Assembly (NCBI GenBank): GCA_964596125.1
Contig: CAZQRP010000006.1
Coordinates: forward strand, 62,001 to 126,000
DNA from: CAZQRP01 sp964596125
GTDB taxonomy: Bacteria; Chloroflexota; Dehalococcoidia; GIF9; UBA5629
DNA length: 64,000 nucleotides
Direction of reading: 5' to 3'
Shown here: positions 8,898 to 18,020 of the stretch, one piece after another
How positions within the stretch are numbered: the first letter of the stretch is position 1
How the letters are laid out: every line of letters begins with the position of its first letter
Program-made: the position numbers and the translations under genes
The notes under the pieces: model-generated
The model's input: the letters and a program-made list of their open reading frames with translations, nothing else
Database searches by the model: none
Told to the model about the DNA's origin: nothing

Positions 8898-11021
8898 CTA
8901 CATGACAGGAATCACTACATTCAGCAATGTTCCTCTGCTTCTCTCACTTTGTACTTCAAACGTTCCGCCTAAGTTACGAACACGTTCTTGCATGCTTATC
9001 AATCCGAAACCTCGATGTTTCCCAGTACTAACACTGCTTACTGACTTTGTTTTAAATCCTACACCGTTATCCCTGATAGTTAAAGTGACATCGGATTTAT
9101 CAAAAGTCAATTCTACCTTGACCTCACTGGCTTTAGCATGCTTCCTCACGTTGGCCAGACCCTCCTGACAAATACGTAAAAGTGCAGTTTCTACATCAAG
9201 CGGTAGATTGCGTCTGTGTTCAGAAACATCGAAACGCGCTTTTATATTGCTAGCCTGAGCAAATCTGCCCACTTCCTGTCTGAGTGCTTCTATCAAGGAA
9301 GTCTGCTCCAGCGCTTCAGAACGGAGATTCCATACCGAGCGCCGGGCTTCATTCAAGCTTCCTCGAGCCAGGCTGCGGGCTTTATTGAGATGTGACAACA
9401 CTTCTGAAGCTTCACCATCCAGTGCTTGTTCTGCTGCTTCAAGTTGTAAAATGATGCCGGTGAATCCCTGAGCAAGAGTATCGTGGATCTCCCTTGCCAT
9501 ACGGTTCCGCTCCTCCATCATAGCCATCTGACTGGTCTCCTGATAAAGACGGGCGTTGTCGATGGCCACAGCCAGTTGGTCTGCCAGAGTCTGAGCCGTG
9601 AAAAGGTCAGCTTCACTGAACGCATCCAGTTCGTTACTCTCGATATCCAGAACTCCCAAAATTTTGTCTCCAATCTTGACAGGAACAGCCAGCTCTGACT
9701 GGGTAGTCCTCAACTCTTCAATAAACTGGTACCTGGGCTCTTTGCTGACATCATTGACCAAAAGCGGTTCGCCTGTTTGTGCTACCCAGGCTACCACACC
9801 TTCCTCACCCATCTCCAATGGTACCTCCAGCGGGATGACTCCTTTATAGCCGCTCAGGCAGATTTCCTTCAGAATGAGCTTGCCCGAGCTCGGCTCAAAG
9901 AGAAAGATATTAACATTATGATAATTAAAGGTCTGACTAAGCAAATTAGCTACATATGGTAATAACTCGTCAAGATTGATAATTGAGCTTATTTTGCGGC
10001 TGATCTCATTTATGGTACGTAGTTGCTCCGCTCGCTGCCGTTCTTGCCTGGTTCTGTCTTCAACCTTTTGTTCCAGGTTCTCATAAGATTCCTTTAGGGC
10101 AACAGTCATAGTATTGAACTGCTTGGCGAGTTGATCGATTTCGTCACCGGTATTTACTTCGATACTGTGGTCAAGCTTGCCTTTTGCTATGATCTCAGCG
10201 CCCCTGGTAAGTGCCCTGATCGGTTCAGTGATCGTCCTTGCCATGAAGGATGTCAATGTGGCGATAATGGCAAGCATACAAATGATAATAACCATAAAGG
10301 TCCACTGAGCTACATCCATTTGCCTGTCAATATAACGGGTAATAGCCAAAACAGCAGTGGTTATTTTACTTTCTGTTTCTTCTGCCGGTCTGGAAAATTC
10401 ATCAATAAAAGTGGCAGCAGCGACGATCAATGGTGTCCCCTCGACAGGAACACAATACAGGTACTTTGCTCTGATGTTACCATTAGTGTCTTCCCAGTCA
10501 TAATAACCAGCAGCTTCTCCAGTAAAGCTACTTTCAAAAATTGTCTGAAGTTGAGGCACCTTTTGCGCTATTTGGCCTACATTATCGCCAACCATTTCAG
10601 AGTCGGCGTGGAAATGGATGGTGCCATTCACATCATAAACCATGGTACGTCCCGTCTGACCCACGGTTTGAACTGCAATCTTCCTTAGCTGTTCATTCTG
10701 AAACAGATCGGAGATCGTTGACTCAGGATGTCGGGCAATAAAGTTCCGTACCTCATTGGCAACGACAACCGCCTGCAACTTTATTATTCTCCTGCCCGAA
10801 TCTTCCAGGGCTGCGATGCTCTCGGCTAAGGCACTTTCTCCAAGGCTAATGCTATTTTGCCTGGCTGTATTGCCCAGTACACTCATATTGCGGAGAGCAA
10901 AAAAGCTGATGATGCCTACCGCAATAAGGGATACGGCTAAAAAAGAAACCAGAATTTTAGTCCTTATACTAATTCTCGGTTTGGTGCTACTCCTATTATT
11001 TTTAACCTTCCCCGTTGCCAC
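8898..11021 (-). CDS. Membrane sensor histidine kinase (HAMP-GAF-HisKA_3)
   Basis: 707 residues from a GTG preceded by AGGAG. Order of domains: TM1 (~22-44); extracytoplasmic Cache-like sensor (~45-235) with a YDVNGTIHFH motif; TM2 (~240-262); HAMP (~262-315); coiled coil; GAF (~350-490); HisKA_3 with REIHDTL (His513); and a HATPase with NVRKHA, DNGVGF and GFGLISM. This is the NarX/DegS class, which phosphorylates NarL-type regulators such as the next gene. Its first 20 bp overlap the end of sbcD, so translation is probably coupled. The ligand is unknown; Cache domains usually bind small metabolites. Confidence 0.93.
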   Translation of the reverse strand: MATGKVKNNRSSTKPRISIRTKILVSFLAVSLIAVGIISFFALRNMSVLGNTARQNSISLGESALAESIAALEDSGRRIIKLQAVVVANEVRNFIARHPESTISDLFQNEQLRKIAVQTVGQTGRTMVYDVNGTIHFHADSEMVGDNVGQIAQKVPQLQTIFESSFTGEAAGYYDWEDTNGNIRAKYLYCVPVEGTPLIVAAATFIDEFSRPAEETESKITTAVLAITRYIDRQMDVAQWTFMVIIICMLAIIATLTSFMARTITEPIRALTRGAEIIAKGKLDHSIEVNTGDEIDQLAKQFNTMTVALKESYENLEQKVEDRTRQERQRAEQLRTINEISRKISSIINLDELLPYVANLLSQTFNYHNVNIFLFEPSSGKLILKEICLSGYKGVIPLEVPLEMGEEGVVAWVAQTGEPLLVNDVSKEPRYQFIEELRTTQSELAVPVKIGDKILGVLDIESNELDAFSEADLFTAQTLADQLAVAIDNARLYQETSQMAMMEERNRMAREIHDTLAQGFTGIILQLEAAEQALDGEASEVLSHLNKARSLARGSLNEARRSVWNLRSEALEQTSLIEALRQEVGRFAQASNIKARFDVSEHRRNLPLDVETALLRICQEGLANVRKHAKASEVKVELTFDKSDVTLTIRDNGVGFKTKSVSSVSTGKHRGFGLISMQERVRNLGGTFEVQSERSRGTLLNVVIPVM

Positions 11022-12246
11022 CTGCGCTCTCCTTTATTAGAGTCTCCCCATATTCAAGCAGCGTTCGTCGGCGCTCCTCCGGCACTTTTTTTGTTTCCAG
11101 GTAAATCTTGAGTGCTTCAATTGGTGTGAGCTCCTCACTGGCTCTATCATGTAAACCAGGACGCGACTCCTGCTTAGTTTCTCTAGCAACACTGACATAA
11201 TAAGCCTCTTTGAGCACTTTGTAAATATCAGCATCACGAAGCGAAGTCTCCAGCCTCCTGGGGAGAGAGAGTTGAATCCTGACAACAGCATTCCGGACTT
11301 CGTCCTTATGCCTGATTATTGTTTCCGCAATAGTAGCCGTAGGATCAATAGTATCAGAATCGATATCTACCGATATTGTCACAAAACGACGGGCATCAAT
11401 TTTATGAAACTCATAAGTTACCTGCTTGAGACCTTCTCCCGGATCAATGTTTACCACATAGAAACCTTTATCCTCAGCTTCGTCGCCGAAGTCGAGTCGC
11501 TCCAGGCTGCCGGCATAGACTACAGGTGGGATCTGATTCAAAATTTGACCTTTATGAATATGCCCCAAAGCTACATAATCAAAAACGGGCTGGGCAACAG
11601 TACCTAGAAGTAAAACCGGATCCCTGCCGACAAGCATGGTCCTTTCCGATCCCGGTTTAGCTGTCGATATAGACACATGAGCAGCTAATACTGTCGGCAT
11701 TGCAGGATCGAGGTCAGAAATGATATCCAGTATCCTGGCTGTCATAATCTCCTGAAGCCGCTGGTTAATCTGGTCTATACTGAGACTTTTAGCCTCTTCA
11801 CGACTCAATAGAGCGCTTCGTCTCAGCCAGGGCAATGCTACCACCTGTATATCGCCTTGTTTCGTCGGTATCCGATATATATCAGGACGGTTGCCGATAT
11901 AGATATTGCTCACAGCCAGGGTATCAAATATCTCCACAGCGGTAGCACGGCCTATGGCGTTAGGCAGGTCATGATTGCCTACTAGGAGAAAGACCGGTAT
12001 TTCCTCTTGAGACAACCGCCTGAGACGTTTGGCAAACTCACGCTGCTGCGTTTGAGAAGGATCACGGTTTTTATACGTATCTCCACAGAACAGAATAATA
12101 TCCACGCTATTGCTGATGGCATATTCCACCACTGTATCCAAAGCCCTGAGGATGTCAAGCAGCCTTGTTGATAAACCGGTATTCGGATCGATACTACCGT
12201 ACGTTTCAACACCCAAATGAAGGTCAGCAAAATGAAGAATTTTCAT
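11002..12246 (-). CDS. sbcD: DNA repair exonuclease SbcD/Mre11-like
   Basis: 414 residues with all phosphoesterase motifs: HFADLHLG (~5-12), GDTYKN (~55), VGNHDLPN (~93), AAHVSI (~183) and LGHIHKG (~221). SbcD/Mre11 is the Mn-dependent nuclease subunit that acts with the ATPase SbcC/Rad50 on DNA ends and hairpins. No SbcC gene is found beside it in this window, which departs from the usual sbcDC order. It sits 29 bp after glyS and overlaps the following sensor-kinase start by 20 bp, so it looks like the middle member of a four-gene transcription unit. Confidence 0.9.
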   Translation of the reverse strand: MKILHFADLHLGVETYGSIDPNTGLSTRLLDILRALDTVVEYAISNSVDIILFCGDTYKNRDPSQTQQREFAKRLRRLSQEEIPVFLLVGNHDLPNAIGRATAVEIFDTLAVSNIYIGNRPDIYRIPTKQGDIQVVALPWLRRSALLSREEAKSLSIDQINQRLQEIMTARILDIISDLDPAMPTVLAAHVSISTAKPGSERTMLVGRDPVLLLGTVAQPVFDYVALGHIHKGQILNQIPPVVYAGSLERLDFGDEAEDKGFYVVNIDPGEGLKQVTYEFHKIDARRFVTISVDIDSDTIDPTATIAETIIRHKDEVRNAVVRIQLSLPRRLETSLRDADIYKVLKEAYYVSVARETKQESRPGLHDRASEELTPIEALKIYLETKKVPEERRRTLLEYGETLIKESAGGNGEG

Positions 12247-12275
12247 AGTTCTGGATTGTCAACTGGTCTCGCCGC

Positions 12276-13613
12276 TTATAAAGATTGAGCTGTAAAAGCC
12301 TCGCCGACTAACTTCGCACGTAACATTCCGACCAGGTCCTTTATTGGCAACCTGATCTGGTCCATGCTATCTCGTTCACGAATAGTTACTTGATTATCAT
12401 CCAACGAATCAAAATCAATGGTAACGCAGAAAGGGGTACCGACTTCGTCCTGGCGGCGGTAGCGTCGACCTATACTCTGTGAATCATCGTATTGTGTCAC
12501 GAAATGGCAGCGAAGTTCATCGTACACTTCTCTTGCCAGTGGCACCAGTTTCTCGTTCCTGCTCAAAGGAAGAATGGCAACTTTTATCGGAGCTAATTCT
12601 GGCTTAATCCGTAATACTACCCTCGCTTCCCCCCGAACAACTTCTTCATCATAGGCATCCACAATAACTGCCAGTACTGATCGGTCAACACCGCTTGAGG
12701 GCTCTATTACAAATGGCGTGTAACGTTCACCAGTCCCCTCATCGAAATACGTTAAACTTTTACCGCTATACCTGGTATGTTGAGCAAGGTCAAAATCACC
12801 ACGGTTAGCAATGCCTTCCAGTTCCGCCCAACCCATAGGAAAAAGATACTCTATATCGTAGCAGCCACTGGCATAATGTGCCAGCTCGTCTTTTGCGTGC
12901 TGACGAAGGCGCAGGTTCTCCGGTTTAATCCCCAGATTCACATACCACTTAAAGCGTTCATCAATCCAATACTTGAACCATTCTTCATCACTACCCGGCT
13001 TTACAAAATACTCTAACTCCATCTGCTCAAACTCTCTAGTTCTGAATATAAAGTTTCCGGTAGTGATTTCGTTGCGGAAGGCTTTTCCTACCTGTGCAAT
13101 GCCCAGAGGGAGCTTCTTTCTGGAAGTCGCCAGAACATTGTCAAAGTTGACAAATATACCTTGGGCTGTCTCCGGGCGTAGGTAAACAACGCTGGCATCT
13201 TCCTCGACAGGTCCCATAAATGTCTTAAACATCAGGTTGAACATCTTTGGTTCGGTAAACTCACCACCGCAATCGGGACAATGACTACCATTCAAATCGG
13301 TAGCCCTCCATCTCTGGTGACAGGCTTTGCATTCCACTAAGGGATCAGAAAAACCTTCAACGTGACCGCTGGCTACCCAGGTTTGAGGGTGCATCATTAT
13401 GCTGGTGTCAAGACCAAAGACATCGTCTCTGTCATGAACAATTGCTTTCCACCAGGCATCCTTGATATTCCGCTTCAATTCCACACCCATGGGTCCATAA
13501 TCCCAGCAACTTCCCAGTCCCCCATAGATCTCACTGCTGGGAAAAACAAAGCCCCGCCGCTTGCACAGCGAGACGATCGTTTCCATACTTACTTTACTTG
13601 CTTCGTTAGGCAC
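12276..13613 (-). CDS. glyS: Glycyl-tRNA synthetase, dimeric (alpha2) type
   Basis: 445 residues. Class II synthetase that charges tRNA-Gly. The N-terminal CKRRGFVFPSSEIYGG and WDYGPMG are signatures of the single-chain alpha2 enzyme, as opposed to the two-chain GlyQ/GlyS form. A Zn-binding insertion with two CxxC pairs lies at ~94-117. Motif 2 is seen around FRNEITTGNFIFRTREFEQME, in a shorter core of about ~185-205, and motif 3 around EPSSGVDRSVLA (~310). A C-terminal anticodon-binding domain follows (~345-440). First gene of the minus-strand set glyS-sbcD-kinase-regulator. No T-box leader is visible upstream. Confidence 0.95.
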   Translation of the reverse strand: MPNEASKVSMETIVSLCKRRGFVFPSSEIYGGLGSCWDYGPMGVELKRNIKDAWWKAIVHDRDDVFGLDTSIMMHPQTWVASGHVEGFSDPLVECKACHQRWRATDLNGSHCPDCGGEFTEPKMFNLMFKTFMGPVEEDASVVYLRPETAQGIFVNFDNVLATSRKKLPLGIAQVGKAFRNEITTGNFIFRTREFEQMELEYFVKPGSDEEWFKYWIDERFKWYVNLGIKPENLRLRQHAKDELAHYASGCYDIEYLFPMGWAELEGIANRGDFDLAQHTRYSGKSLTYFDEGTGERYTPFVIEPSSGVDRSVLAVIVDAYDEEVVRGEARVVLRIKPELAPIKVAILPLSRNEKLVPLAREVYDELRCHFVTQYDDSQSIGRRYRRQDEVGTPFCVTIDFDSLDDNQVTIRERDSMDQIRLPIKDLVGMLRAKLVGEAFTAQSL

Positions 13614-13643
13614 TGAAACCTCCTCTATAAGTTTTCAAGCTTA

Positions 13644-13715
13644 TCAACTTTACCCAATAGTGTCAAAGAACACAGGCAGACACGGTGATGGAGAAATACC
13701 GGCAGCCTCATGTAT
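13644..13715. repeat. 72-bp imperfect direct repeat, left copy
   Basis: Matches 18021-18091 in the same orientation with about 7 substitutions (mostly transitions) and one 1-bp gap. Its right end enters the decayed recombinase reading frame. The two copies bracket about 4.3 kb of accessory DNA. Confidence 0.75.
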
Positions 13716-14052
13716 CACGCGATACTTAAGTACCCGCAAAGACCGTTTCAAGCCGTTATCTATCGGGTAAAACCAGGTCTTTGGCAGGCCAACCGATGAA
13801 ACAATGCGCTTCACCACAGGGTCTATAAAGAATATCGCGAAGAAAGATGCCAAACGATGTGGATTGCCGATAAAAGCCACACCGTATACCCTGAGTCATT
13901 CATTTGCCACAGATTTAATGATAAATAGCGCTGACCTTCGTTCCGTTCAGCAAATGCTAGGCCATGAGAGTATTCAAACAACCCAGATACCTACCTACGT
14001 CACCGCTAAGCACTTACGAGAGGTTCATAGTAATTTCTATAGCAGGAGTTAA
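13681..14052 (+). pseudogene. Decayed XerC/D-type tyrosine recombinase, C-terminal remnant
   Basis: One reading frame gives ITRYLSTRKDRFKPL, then an in-frame TAA at 13768-13770, and continues as FTTGSIKNIAKK, TPYTLSHSFATDLM, SVQQMLGHESIQ and TTQIPTYVT to the stop at 14052. This is the catalytic end of a Xer-like integrase. Three lesions are visible: the nonsense codon; the box II motif HxLRHS reads YTLSHS, so the catalytic Arg is lost; and QIYTHVT reads QIPTYVT, so the nucleophilic Tyr is lost. The N-terminal half is absent. It marks a former integration event near the 3'-to-5' flank of glyS. Confidence 0.85.
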
Positions 14053-14169
14053 GATTAATGATATTTCAAGTAATAGGGACTGTGAGTAATCATGGTTCCT
14101 TATTCTTCGTAATAAACATATTTCTTAAATCTAATACTTGTAAATATCTGTTTTCTGTCTGGTCAAAGG

Positions 14170-14427
14170 TTAGTAGCCGCTACCGTCAGATGCCAGAGGT
14201 TCATTATAAGTTAGCCAAGCAATGATAGCATCCATACCATATAACTCTCTTTGTTTTGGAGGTTCATCAGGCATTCTTGGCTCAGGTGGAGGAATATACG
14301 CTAGGTTTGTCGGGTTAATCACACACGTTCCTTTACCGAAGCACGCCAGATTTAAAGTGTTAGCAAGCATCAATAGCCCCACTAAAGACACAATGGTAAT
14401 ACATCGTTTTACCTTATGGTTTATCAC
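14170..14427 (-). CDS. Small exported protein, function unknown
   Basis: 85 residues from a GTG start with a weak GAGG about 10 bp upstream. The N-terminus has a basic start and hydrophobic stretch (CITIVSLVGLLMLAN) followed by LNLACFG, which could be a signal peptide or a weak lipobox. The mature part is Pro-rich (PPPEPRMPDEPPKQ) and has no recognised domain. It stands alone in the decayed accessory patch, downstream of the recombinase remnant and on the opposite strand, so it may be carried-in cargo. Coding status rests mainly on the signal-like N-terminus. Confidence 0.45.
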   Translation of the reverse strand: MINHKVKRCITIVSLVGLLMLANTLNLACFGKGTCVINPTNLAYIPPPEPRMPDEPPKQRELYGMDAIIAWLTYNEPLASDGSGY

Positions 14428-14774
14428 GATTGCATGTACCTCTCGCTGATCCGCCCGATAGTATACACTGTAGTTTTGCCTGATGGCAAAACCCTATCAA
14501 TGGTACTACTATCAATACACATACTCGATGGTCAAGTCTTAACGTCTTTATTCCATTCAGCTGCTCTCAGACGCACAATCCGTCCCACCATCGTAATTAG
14601 TTTCACTTGTAGGCTGTCCAATGACCATCGTTGATTGCCTTCGGCAAGAACAGCCTGTATATCCAGTCTGATATTGGCAACCTGATATATATGGAAGACA
14701 GAATAGACCATTAAAGCACAAGACTATTGACAAATCATATCCGATCTCTATAATCAACTTTAAGGAGGTATATT
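14428..14774. other. Intergenic region, 347 bp
   Basis: No convincing gene. It contains the strong promoter at 14727-14754 that serves the next gene. The rest shows no clear repeat or RNA structure. Confidence 0.6.
14727..14754 (+). promoter_or_regulatory. Perfect-consensus sigma-70 promoter
   Basis: TTGACA (14727-14732), 16-bp spacer, TATAAT (14749-14754). The predicted start near 14761 leaves a leader of only ~14 nt that begins at the AAGGAGG ribosome-binding site. Confidence 0.8.
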
Positions 14775-15167
14775 GTGATAAAGGCTTTAAAGGTGGTGAT
14801 GATTATTTGGGGAGCGTTAGTTGTTTTATCCGGCCTGGCATTGATTGTTATACCTGACCAGATGAGAGAATATGCGATAGTTGGAGAATATGCCGGCCAT
14901 GTAAAATGGATTATTGGGCTATTAGGTGCCGTCTGGATTGCGGCTGGTGTCTGGGTCATCGTCGCATCACGAGACCCACTTCAGCATATTAACTGGATCA
15001 AATTTATCATAACCATGTCCATCATAGGTGTGATTGCTGGCATTTACTCAATCATTCAAGGTTATGTTGAATTCAGCCAGGTCGCGGTGTCAACTCTCTT
15101 CGATGCTATCTCAGCTATAGTTTTTCTAATCTTATATCCCTGGCGTGCGGCACCCGGTAACCAGTAA
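14775..15167 (+). CDS. Four-helix small membrane protein, function unknown
   Basis: 130 residues from GTG with AAGGAGG seven bases upstream. Four hydrophobic helices are visible: VVMIIWGALVVLSGLALIVI (~7-26), WIIGLLGAVWIAAGVWVIVA (~45-64), IITMSIIGVIAGIYSII (~77-94) and a last one near ~105-122. Loops are short and no catalytic or ligand motif stands out. It has one of the best promoters in the window with almost no 5' leader, so strong expression is plausible. The next gene is another small membrane protein, about 150 bp downstream on the same strand. Confidence 0.7.
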   Translation: MIKALKVVMIIWGALVVLSGLALIVIPDQMREYAIVGEYAGHVKWIIGLLGAVWIAAGVWVIVASRDPLQHINWIKFIITMSIIGVIAGIYSIIQGYVEFSQVAVSTLFDAISAIVFLILYPWRAAPGNQ

Positions 15168-15324
15168 TTCCAGCTTTCAAACCGTTCTTCAACATGATAA
15201 TGAATCGTGGCTATATAGCAGTACCGGCTCCTAAAAACATTGGCAAGACAAAGTGCCATCAACTACAGACTATAACCATTACAGAGAATCTTCTAAATCC
15301 TTGAGGTATTAAGGGGGTGTGATG

Positions 15325-15717
15325 ATGAAAAAGAAATTATTAATCGGAACAATTGTTGTATTTGGGATAGCAGCAGCGTTTGGAATGCCCATGTTAATAG
15401 CGGGCTTCCTATTAGCGGCCTGGATATACTTGGTATGGATGGTTCGGGAAAAGAAAGCCAGTCTATTCCATGACCAGATGGAACCAAAGTTAGCCGAAAG
15501 ACAGTACAAGATGCTGAAAACATTCCTGATGGTAGCCGGAATATCGTTCGCTGTGTTTATTGTTGGTTTCATTCTGCACGGTGTAGGAGGTGCTCTGTTG
15601 GAAATAGAAGAAGAGCCTGTCTCTTTCTTCATCGCGCTTACGGCTCTTTGGGTGTTTGTTATAGCAACTATTGGCGGCTTGGTTACATTTCTCAAAGGAC
15701 GACGAAAAACGGCATAA
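15325..15717 (+). CDS. Small membrane protein, function unknown
   Basis: About 130 residues. Three start codons lie in a row (GTG 15319, ATG 15322, ATG 15325); AAGGGGG at 15311-15317 gives the best spacing to 15325. Predicted helices are at ~5-40 (a long hydrophobic hairpin), ~65-85 (FLMVAGISFAVFIVGFIL) and ~100-122. A charged cytoplasmic loop (REKKASLFHDQMEPKLAERQ) separates the first two, and the C-terminus is basic (KGRRKTA). No domain is recognised. It follows another small membrane protein in the accessory patch. Confidence 0.65.
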   Translation: MKKKLLIGTIVVFGIAAAFGMPMLIAGFLLAAWIYLVWMVREKKASLFHDQMEPKLAERQYKMLKTFLMVAGISFAVFIVGFILHGVGGALLEIEEEPVSFFIALTALWVFVIATIGGLVTFLKGRRKTA

Positions 15718-16107
15718 AGCAATACCGAAATAATAACGGTTTGACAAAGTGTTTCACAACAAACTGAAGATAGTATTTCAGTTATTACAGTCCAAAAAAA
15801 AGAGCTGGCACTACCTTTAACGGCTACGTTCAAGCATTAAGAGTTTAGCTTCGAAATATACGCATAAGAATGATTTTATGTTAAGCAATTAGCTTCCAAT
15901 ATGCAGCCGGATAGTGCTTACAGAAAAACGTTAGATGATGGGTATTTTGCCACATAGTAGCATGCCTGTAGAATTATTATTCAAAATTTGAAATTGGATT
16001 AATGATCCACCACATCACCCATTTTAGGGCTAAGGGTAGCAAAAAACAGTACCATAGCTTTTCAAAATATTAAAAAGAGTTCTGTTGTATAAACGTATGC
16101 TACCAGC
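15718..16107. other. Intergenic region between convergent genes, 390 bp
   Basis: AT-rich with no credible gene. A 7-bp inverted repeat (AACTGAA 15762-15768, TTCAGTT 15777-15783) lies 45 bp past the upstream stop and could be a weak terminator. Nothing else is recognised. Confidence 0.5.
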
Positions 16108-16467
16108 TTAGCTGGACAAGTCCTTTTTCTTCTCTTCGTATTCTTCCTTGTTGATTTCCCCTTTAGCGTACCTCTGCTTAAGAATCTCCAGGGCTGAATC
16201 AGGGCTGCCATACTCAGGTTGAGAATGCCCGGGCTGACTTAATCCACGCATCAGCATTACTATGGCCCAAATAATTAGTGCTAAAAAGAGAATCGCTAAT
16301 ACAGGCAGTAACCACCACCAGCCAAAACCACCCATCATTCCAGACCCCATCATGCCCCAGCCACCACCAAAACCGCCTACAAGTAATCCAAAGATGGCAG
16401 GCAAAGCTATGAGTAGAATAAAAATTACTCCGACAATAAAAAGTGCAGTTTTTATGTCTTTATTCAT
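16108..16467 (-). CDS. SHOCT-domain membrane protein
   Basis: About 119 residues. GGGGA upstream favours ATG 16467 over the earlier GTG codons. The N-terminal helix (ALFIVGVIFILLIALPAI) is followed by a Gly/Met/Trp-rich segment (WGMMGSGMMGGFGWWW) and a second helix (~50-72). The C-terminus ALEILKQRYAKGEINKEEYE is a textbook SHOCT motif (short C-terminal oligomerisation domain). SHOCT proteins are often small membrane proteins of unknown role, frequently near stress or redox genes. A promoter-like copy of the 33-bp element lies upstream, giving a leader of about 38 nt. Confidence 0.8.
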   Translation of the reverse strand: MNKDIKTALFIVGVIFILLIALPAIFGLLVGGFGGGWGMMGSGMMGGFGWWWLLPVLAILFLALIIWAIVMLMRGLSQPGHSQPEYGSPDSALEILKQRYAKGEINKEEYEEKKKDLSS

Positions 16468-16511
16468 CACAATCCCCACATTATGTTTATTTGTAGTCGT
16501 GTTTCTGCTAT

Positions 16512-16544
16512 CGATTATACATCCATCTGAAGTGAATTGGAATG
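16512..16544 (-). promoter_or_regulatory. Promoter-like 33-bp element, copy D (TTCCAA-17-TATAAT)
   Basis: On the minus strand ATTCCAA lies 17 bp from TATAAT (complement of 16514-16519), followed by CG. About 25 of 33 positions match copy B at 38165-38197. It sits upstream of the SHOCT protein gene. Confidence 0.5.
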
Positions 16545-16782
16545 GCTCAAACGGAGAATAGGTATTTGAAAATCGCCTTATAGTATGTTCCCTAACTTAT
16601 AATTAAGAATAGGATCATCAACCAGGTTTATAGATATTTTAAGATACTTGCCAGGTACTATATAAGGTAACTGATACTGCTGCTTTTCGTGAGATTTACT
16701 ATGAGCAGTTCTTACCTTCTAATCATATTGCCACCCAAACCAGCTGAGTTACTAACGATAAGTAGAATGAACATATTATTAA

Positions 16783-17502
16783 TTATTCTACAAGACCTGT
16801 GCCACGAAATCGTGCCCTTAAAAGTTGATCGTGAGCATATTTTTCAACATACTGGTCACTACGTAACCTAGTCGCATCAAATTCATCAAAATGAACTATA
16901 TCTTCAAGTGGTCGAGGCTGCCTAGGACTAAGTTGCTTAATAGGGGTATATCCCAAAGGGATACAGCAAATAGTGCGAAGTTCCTGGGGAATTTGAAAAG
17001 TCTCTTTTAACTGCTGCTCGGTGATACTTTCACCAGCTCCAGTGAGCCATACTGCTCCCAATCCCAAAGAACAAGCGGCAAGAAGCATATTGTTTACAGC
17101 AGCAGCTATGCTCTGTATCAATATTCTTTCACTGTTTTCCAGGTACATTGTGGCTAGTTGCTCGTTTACTTGGCTCTGAGGATATGCAACCTTAAAGCGA
17201 GGATCAGCACAAACTATAACAAATGTCGTCACATCTTCTAAGAAGTCCATTTTCACAGAAGAAAAATTCGCTGTCGTATCTGCCATTCGCTTGCCCTTCT
17301 CAAGCATAATGTCCTTTACTAGACGCAGTTTGTCTTCACTCCTGACCACAATGAACTCCCATGGCTGACTATTTCTTCCCGAAGGAGCCCATCGTGCTGC
17401 TTCTAGGACCTTCATGACTATATCAATTGGTACGGGTTCTGATTTGTATTTGCGAATGCTTCGCCTCTGTTTGATCACTTTTAATAGATTCTCATAGTCC
17501 AT
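16783..17502 (-). CDS. Nitroreductase-family flavoprotein
   Basis: About 239 residues. ATG 17502 is chosen over an upstream in-frame start because AGGAGG lies directly ahead. The N-terminus RRSIRKYKSEPVP and AARWAPSGRNSQPWEF (~25-50) are the FMN-binding signature of the nitroreductase fold. The middle part AAAVNNMLLAACSLGLGAVW and the C-terminal IPLGYTP complete the family pattern. These homodimeric FMN enzymes reduce nitro compounds, quinones or related substrates with NAD(P)H; the physiological substrate here is unknown. The gene lies alone between accessory membrane proteins and mobile-element relics. Confidence 0.9.
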   Translation of the reverse strand: MDYENLLKVIKQRRSIRKYKSEPVPIDIVMKVLEAARWAPSGRNSQPWEFIVVRSEDKLRLVKDIMLEKGKRMADTTANFSSVKMDFLEDVTTFVIVCADPRFKVAYPQSQVNEQLATMYLENSERILIQSIAAAVNNMLLAACSLGLGAVWLTGAGESITEQQLKETFQIPQELRTICCIPLGYTPIKQLSPRQPRPLEDIVHFDEFDATRLRSDQYVEKYAHDQLLRARFRGTGLVE

Positions 17503-17682
17503 AGCTAGCCTCCTATTAAATTTTGTAGCGCTGTCCATAAAAGTATAAAGCTCCCGAAAAACCCTGTCTATATGACAGGAGTCATCCTGGAAATATCTTC
17601 CAGCCTCAGAAGACGGATTCTCAGCTAAAAGTTTGTTAACAGTGTCTGCTTATAAATCATTTACCTTGAATCCTTAAGTCAG

Positions 17683-17916
17683 TGACCTGCCCCCCGAAAA
17701 CGGTGCCAGATATAACATCGTAAAAAGGGGGGACAGATGGTCAGAAAAGGGTACACACCGGACCAGATTATCAGTAAGCTGCGCCAGGCCGAAATCTTGC
17801 TCAGCCAAGGAAACAGGGTGATTATAGTCCTATTACACTGGATCCCCTATCAGAGCTTTCTGCAATCTCTTGCTATCGAAATAATAAGCCTATCAAGAGC
17901 TTCCAATATTCTATAG
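17683..17916 (+). mobile_element. IS3-family relic: left terminus plus start of orfA
   Basis: TGACCTGCCCCCC at 17683 resembles an IS3-type terminal sequence. 54 bp later an ATG (17737) opens MVRKGYTPDQIISKLRQAE, then ILLSQGN, which is the N-terminus of an IS3-group OrfA (helix-turn-helix transposase subunit). Similarity stops abruptly after about 27 residues; the frame runs on as unrelated sequence to TAG 17914-17916. No OrfB or right end is seen, so only the left tip of the element remains. GGGGGG near 17727 supplies the original ribosome-binding region. Confidence 0.75.
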
Positions 17917-18020
17917 CCTTCTAGGCTCGCTATTTAATACTGGCGACCAATCCCCGCATTATTTCTCCCCGATTACTATGGGTAAGCAGAAGGGTAAAGA
18001 CTGTGTTGTATTGTGTCTAC

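Noticed and set aside
15309..15833. Long minus-strand ORF opposite the small membrane protein
   Set aside because: It is the antisense shadow of 15325-15717, which has the ribosome-binding site and hydrophobic helices.
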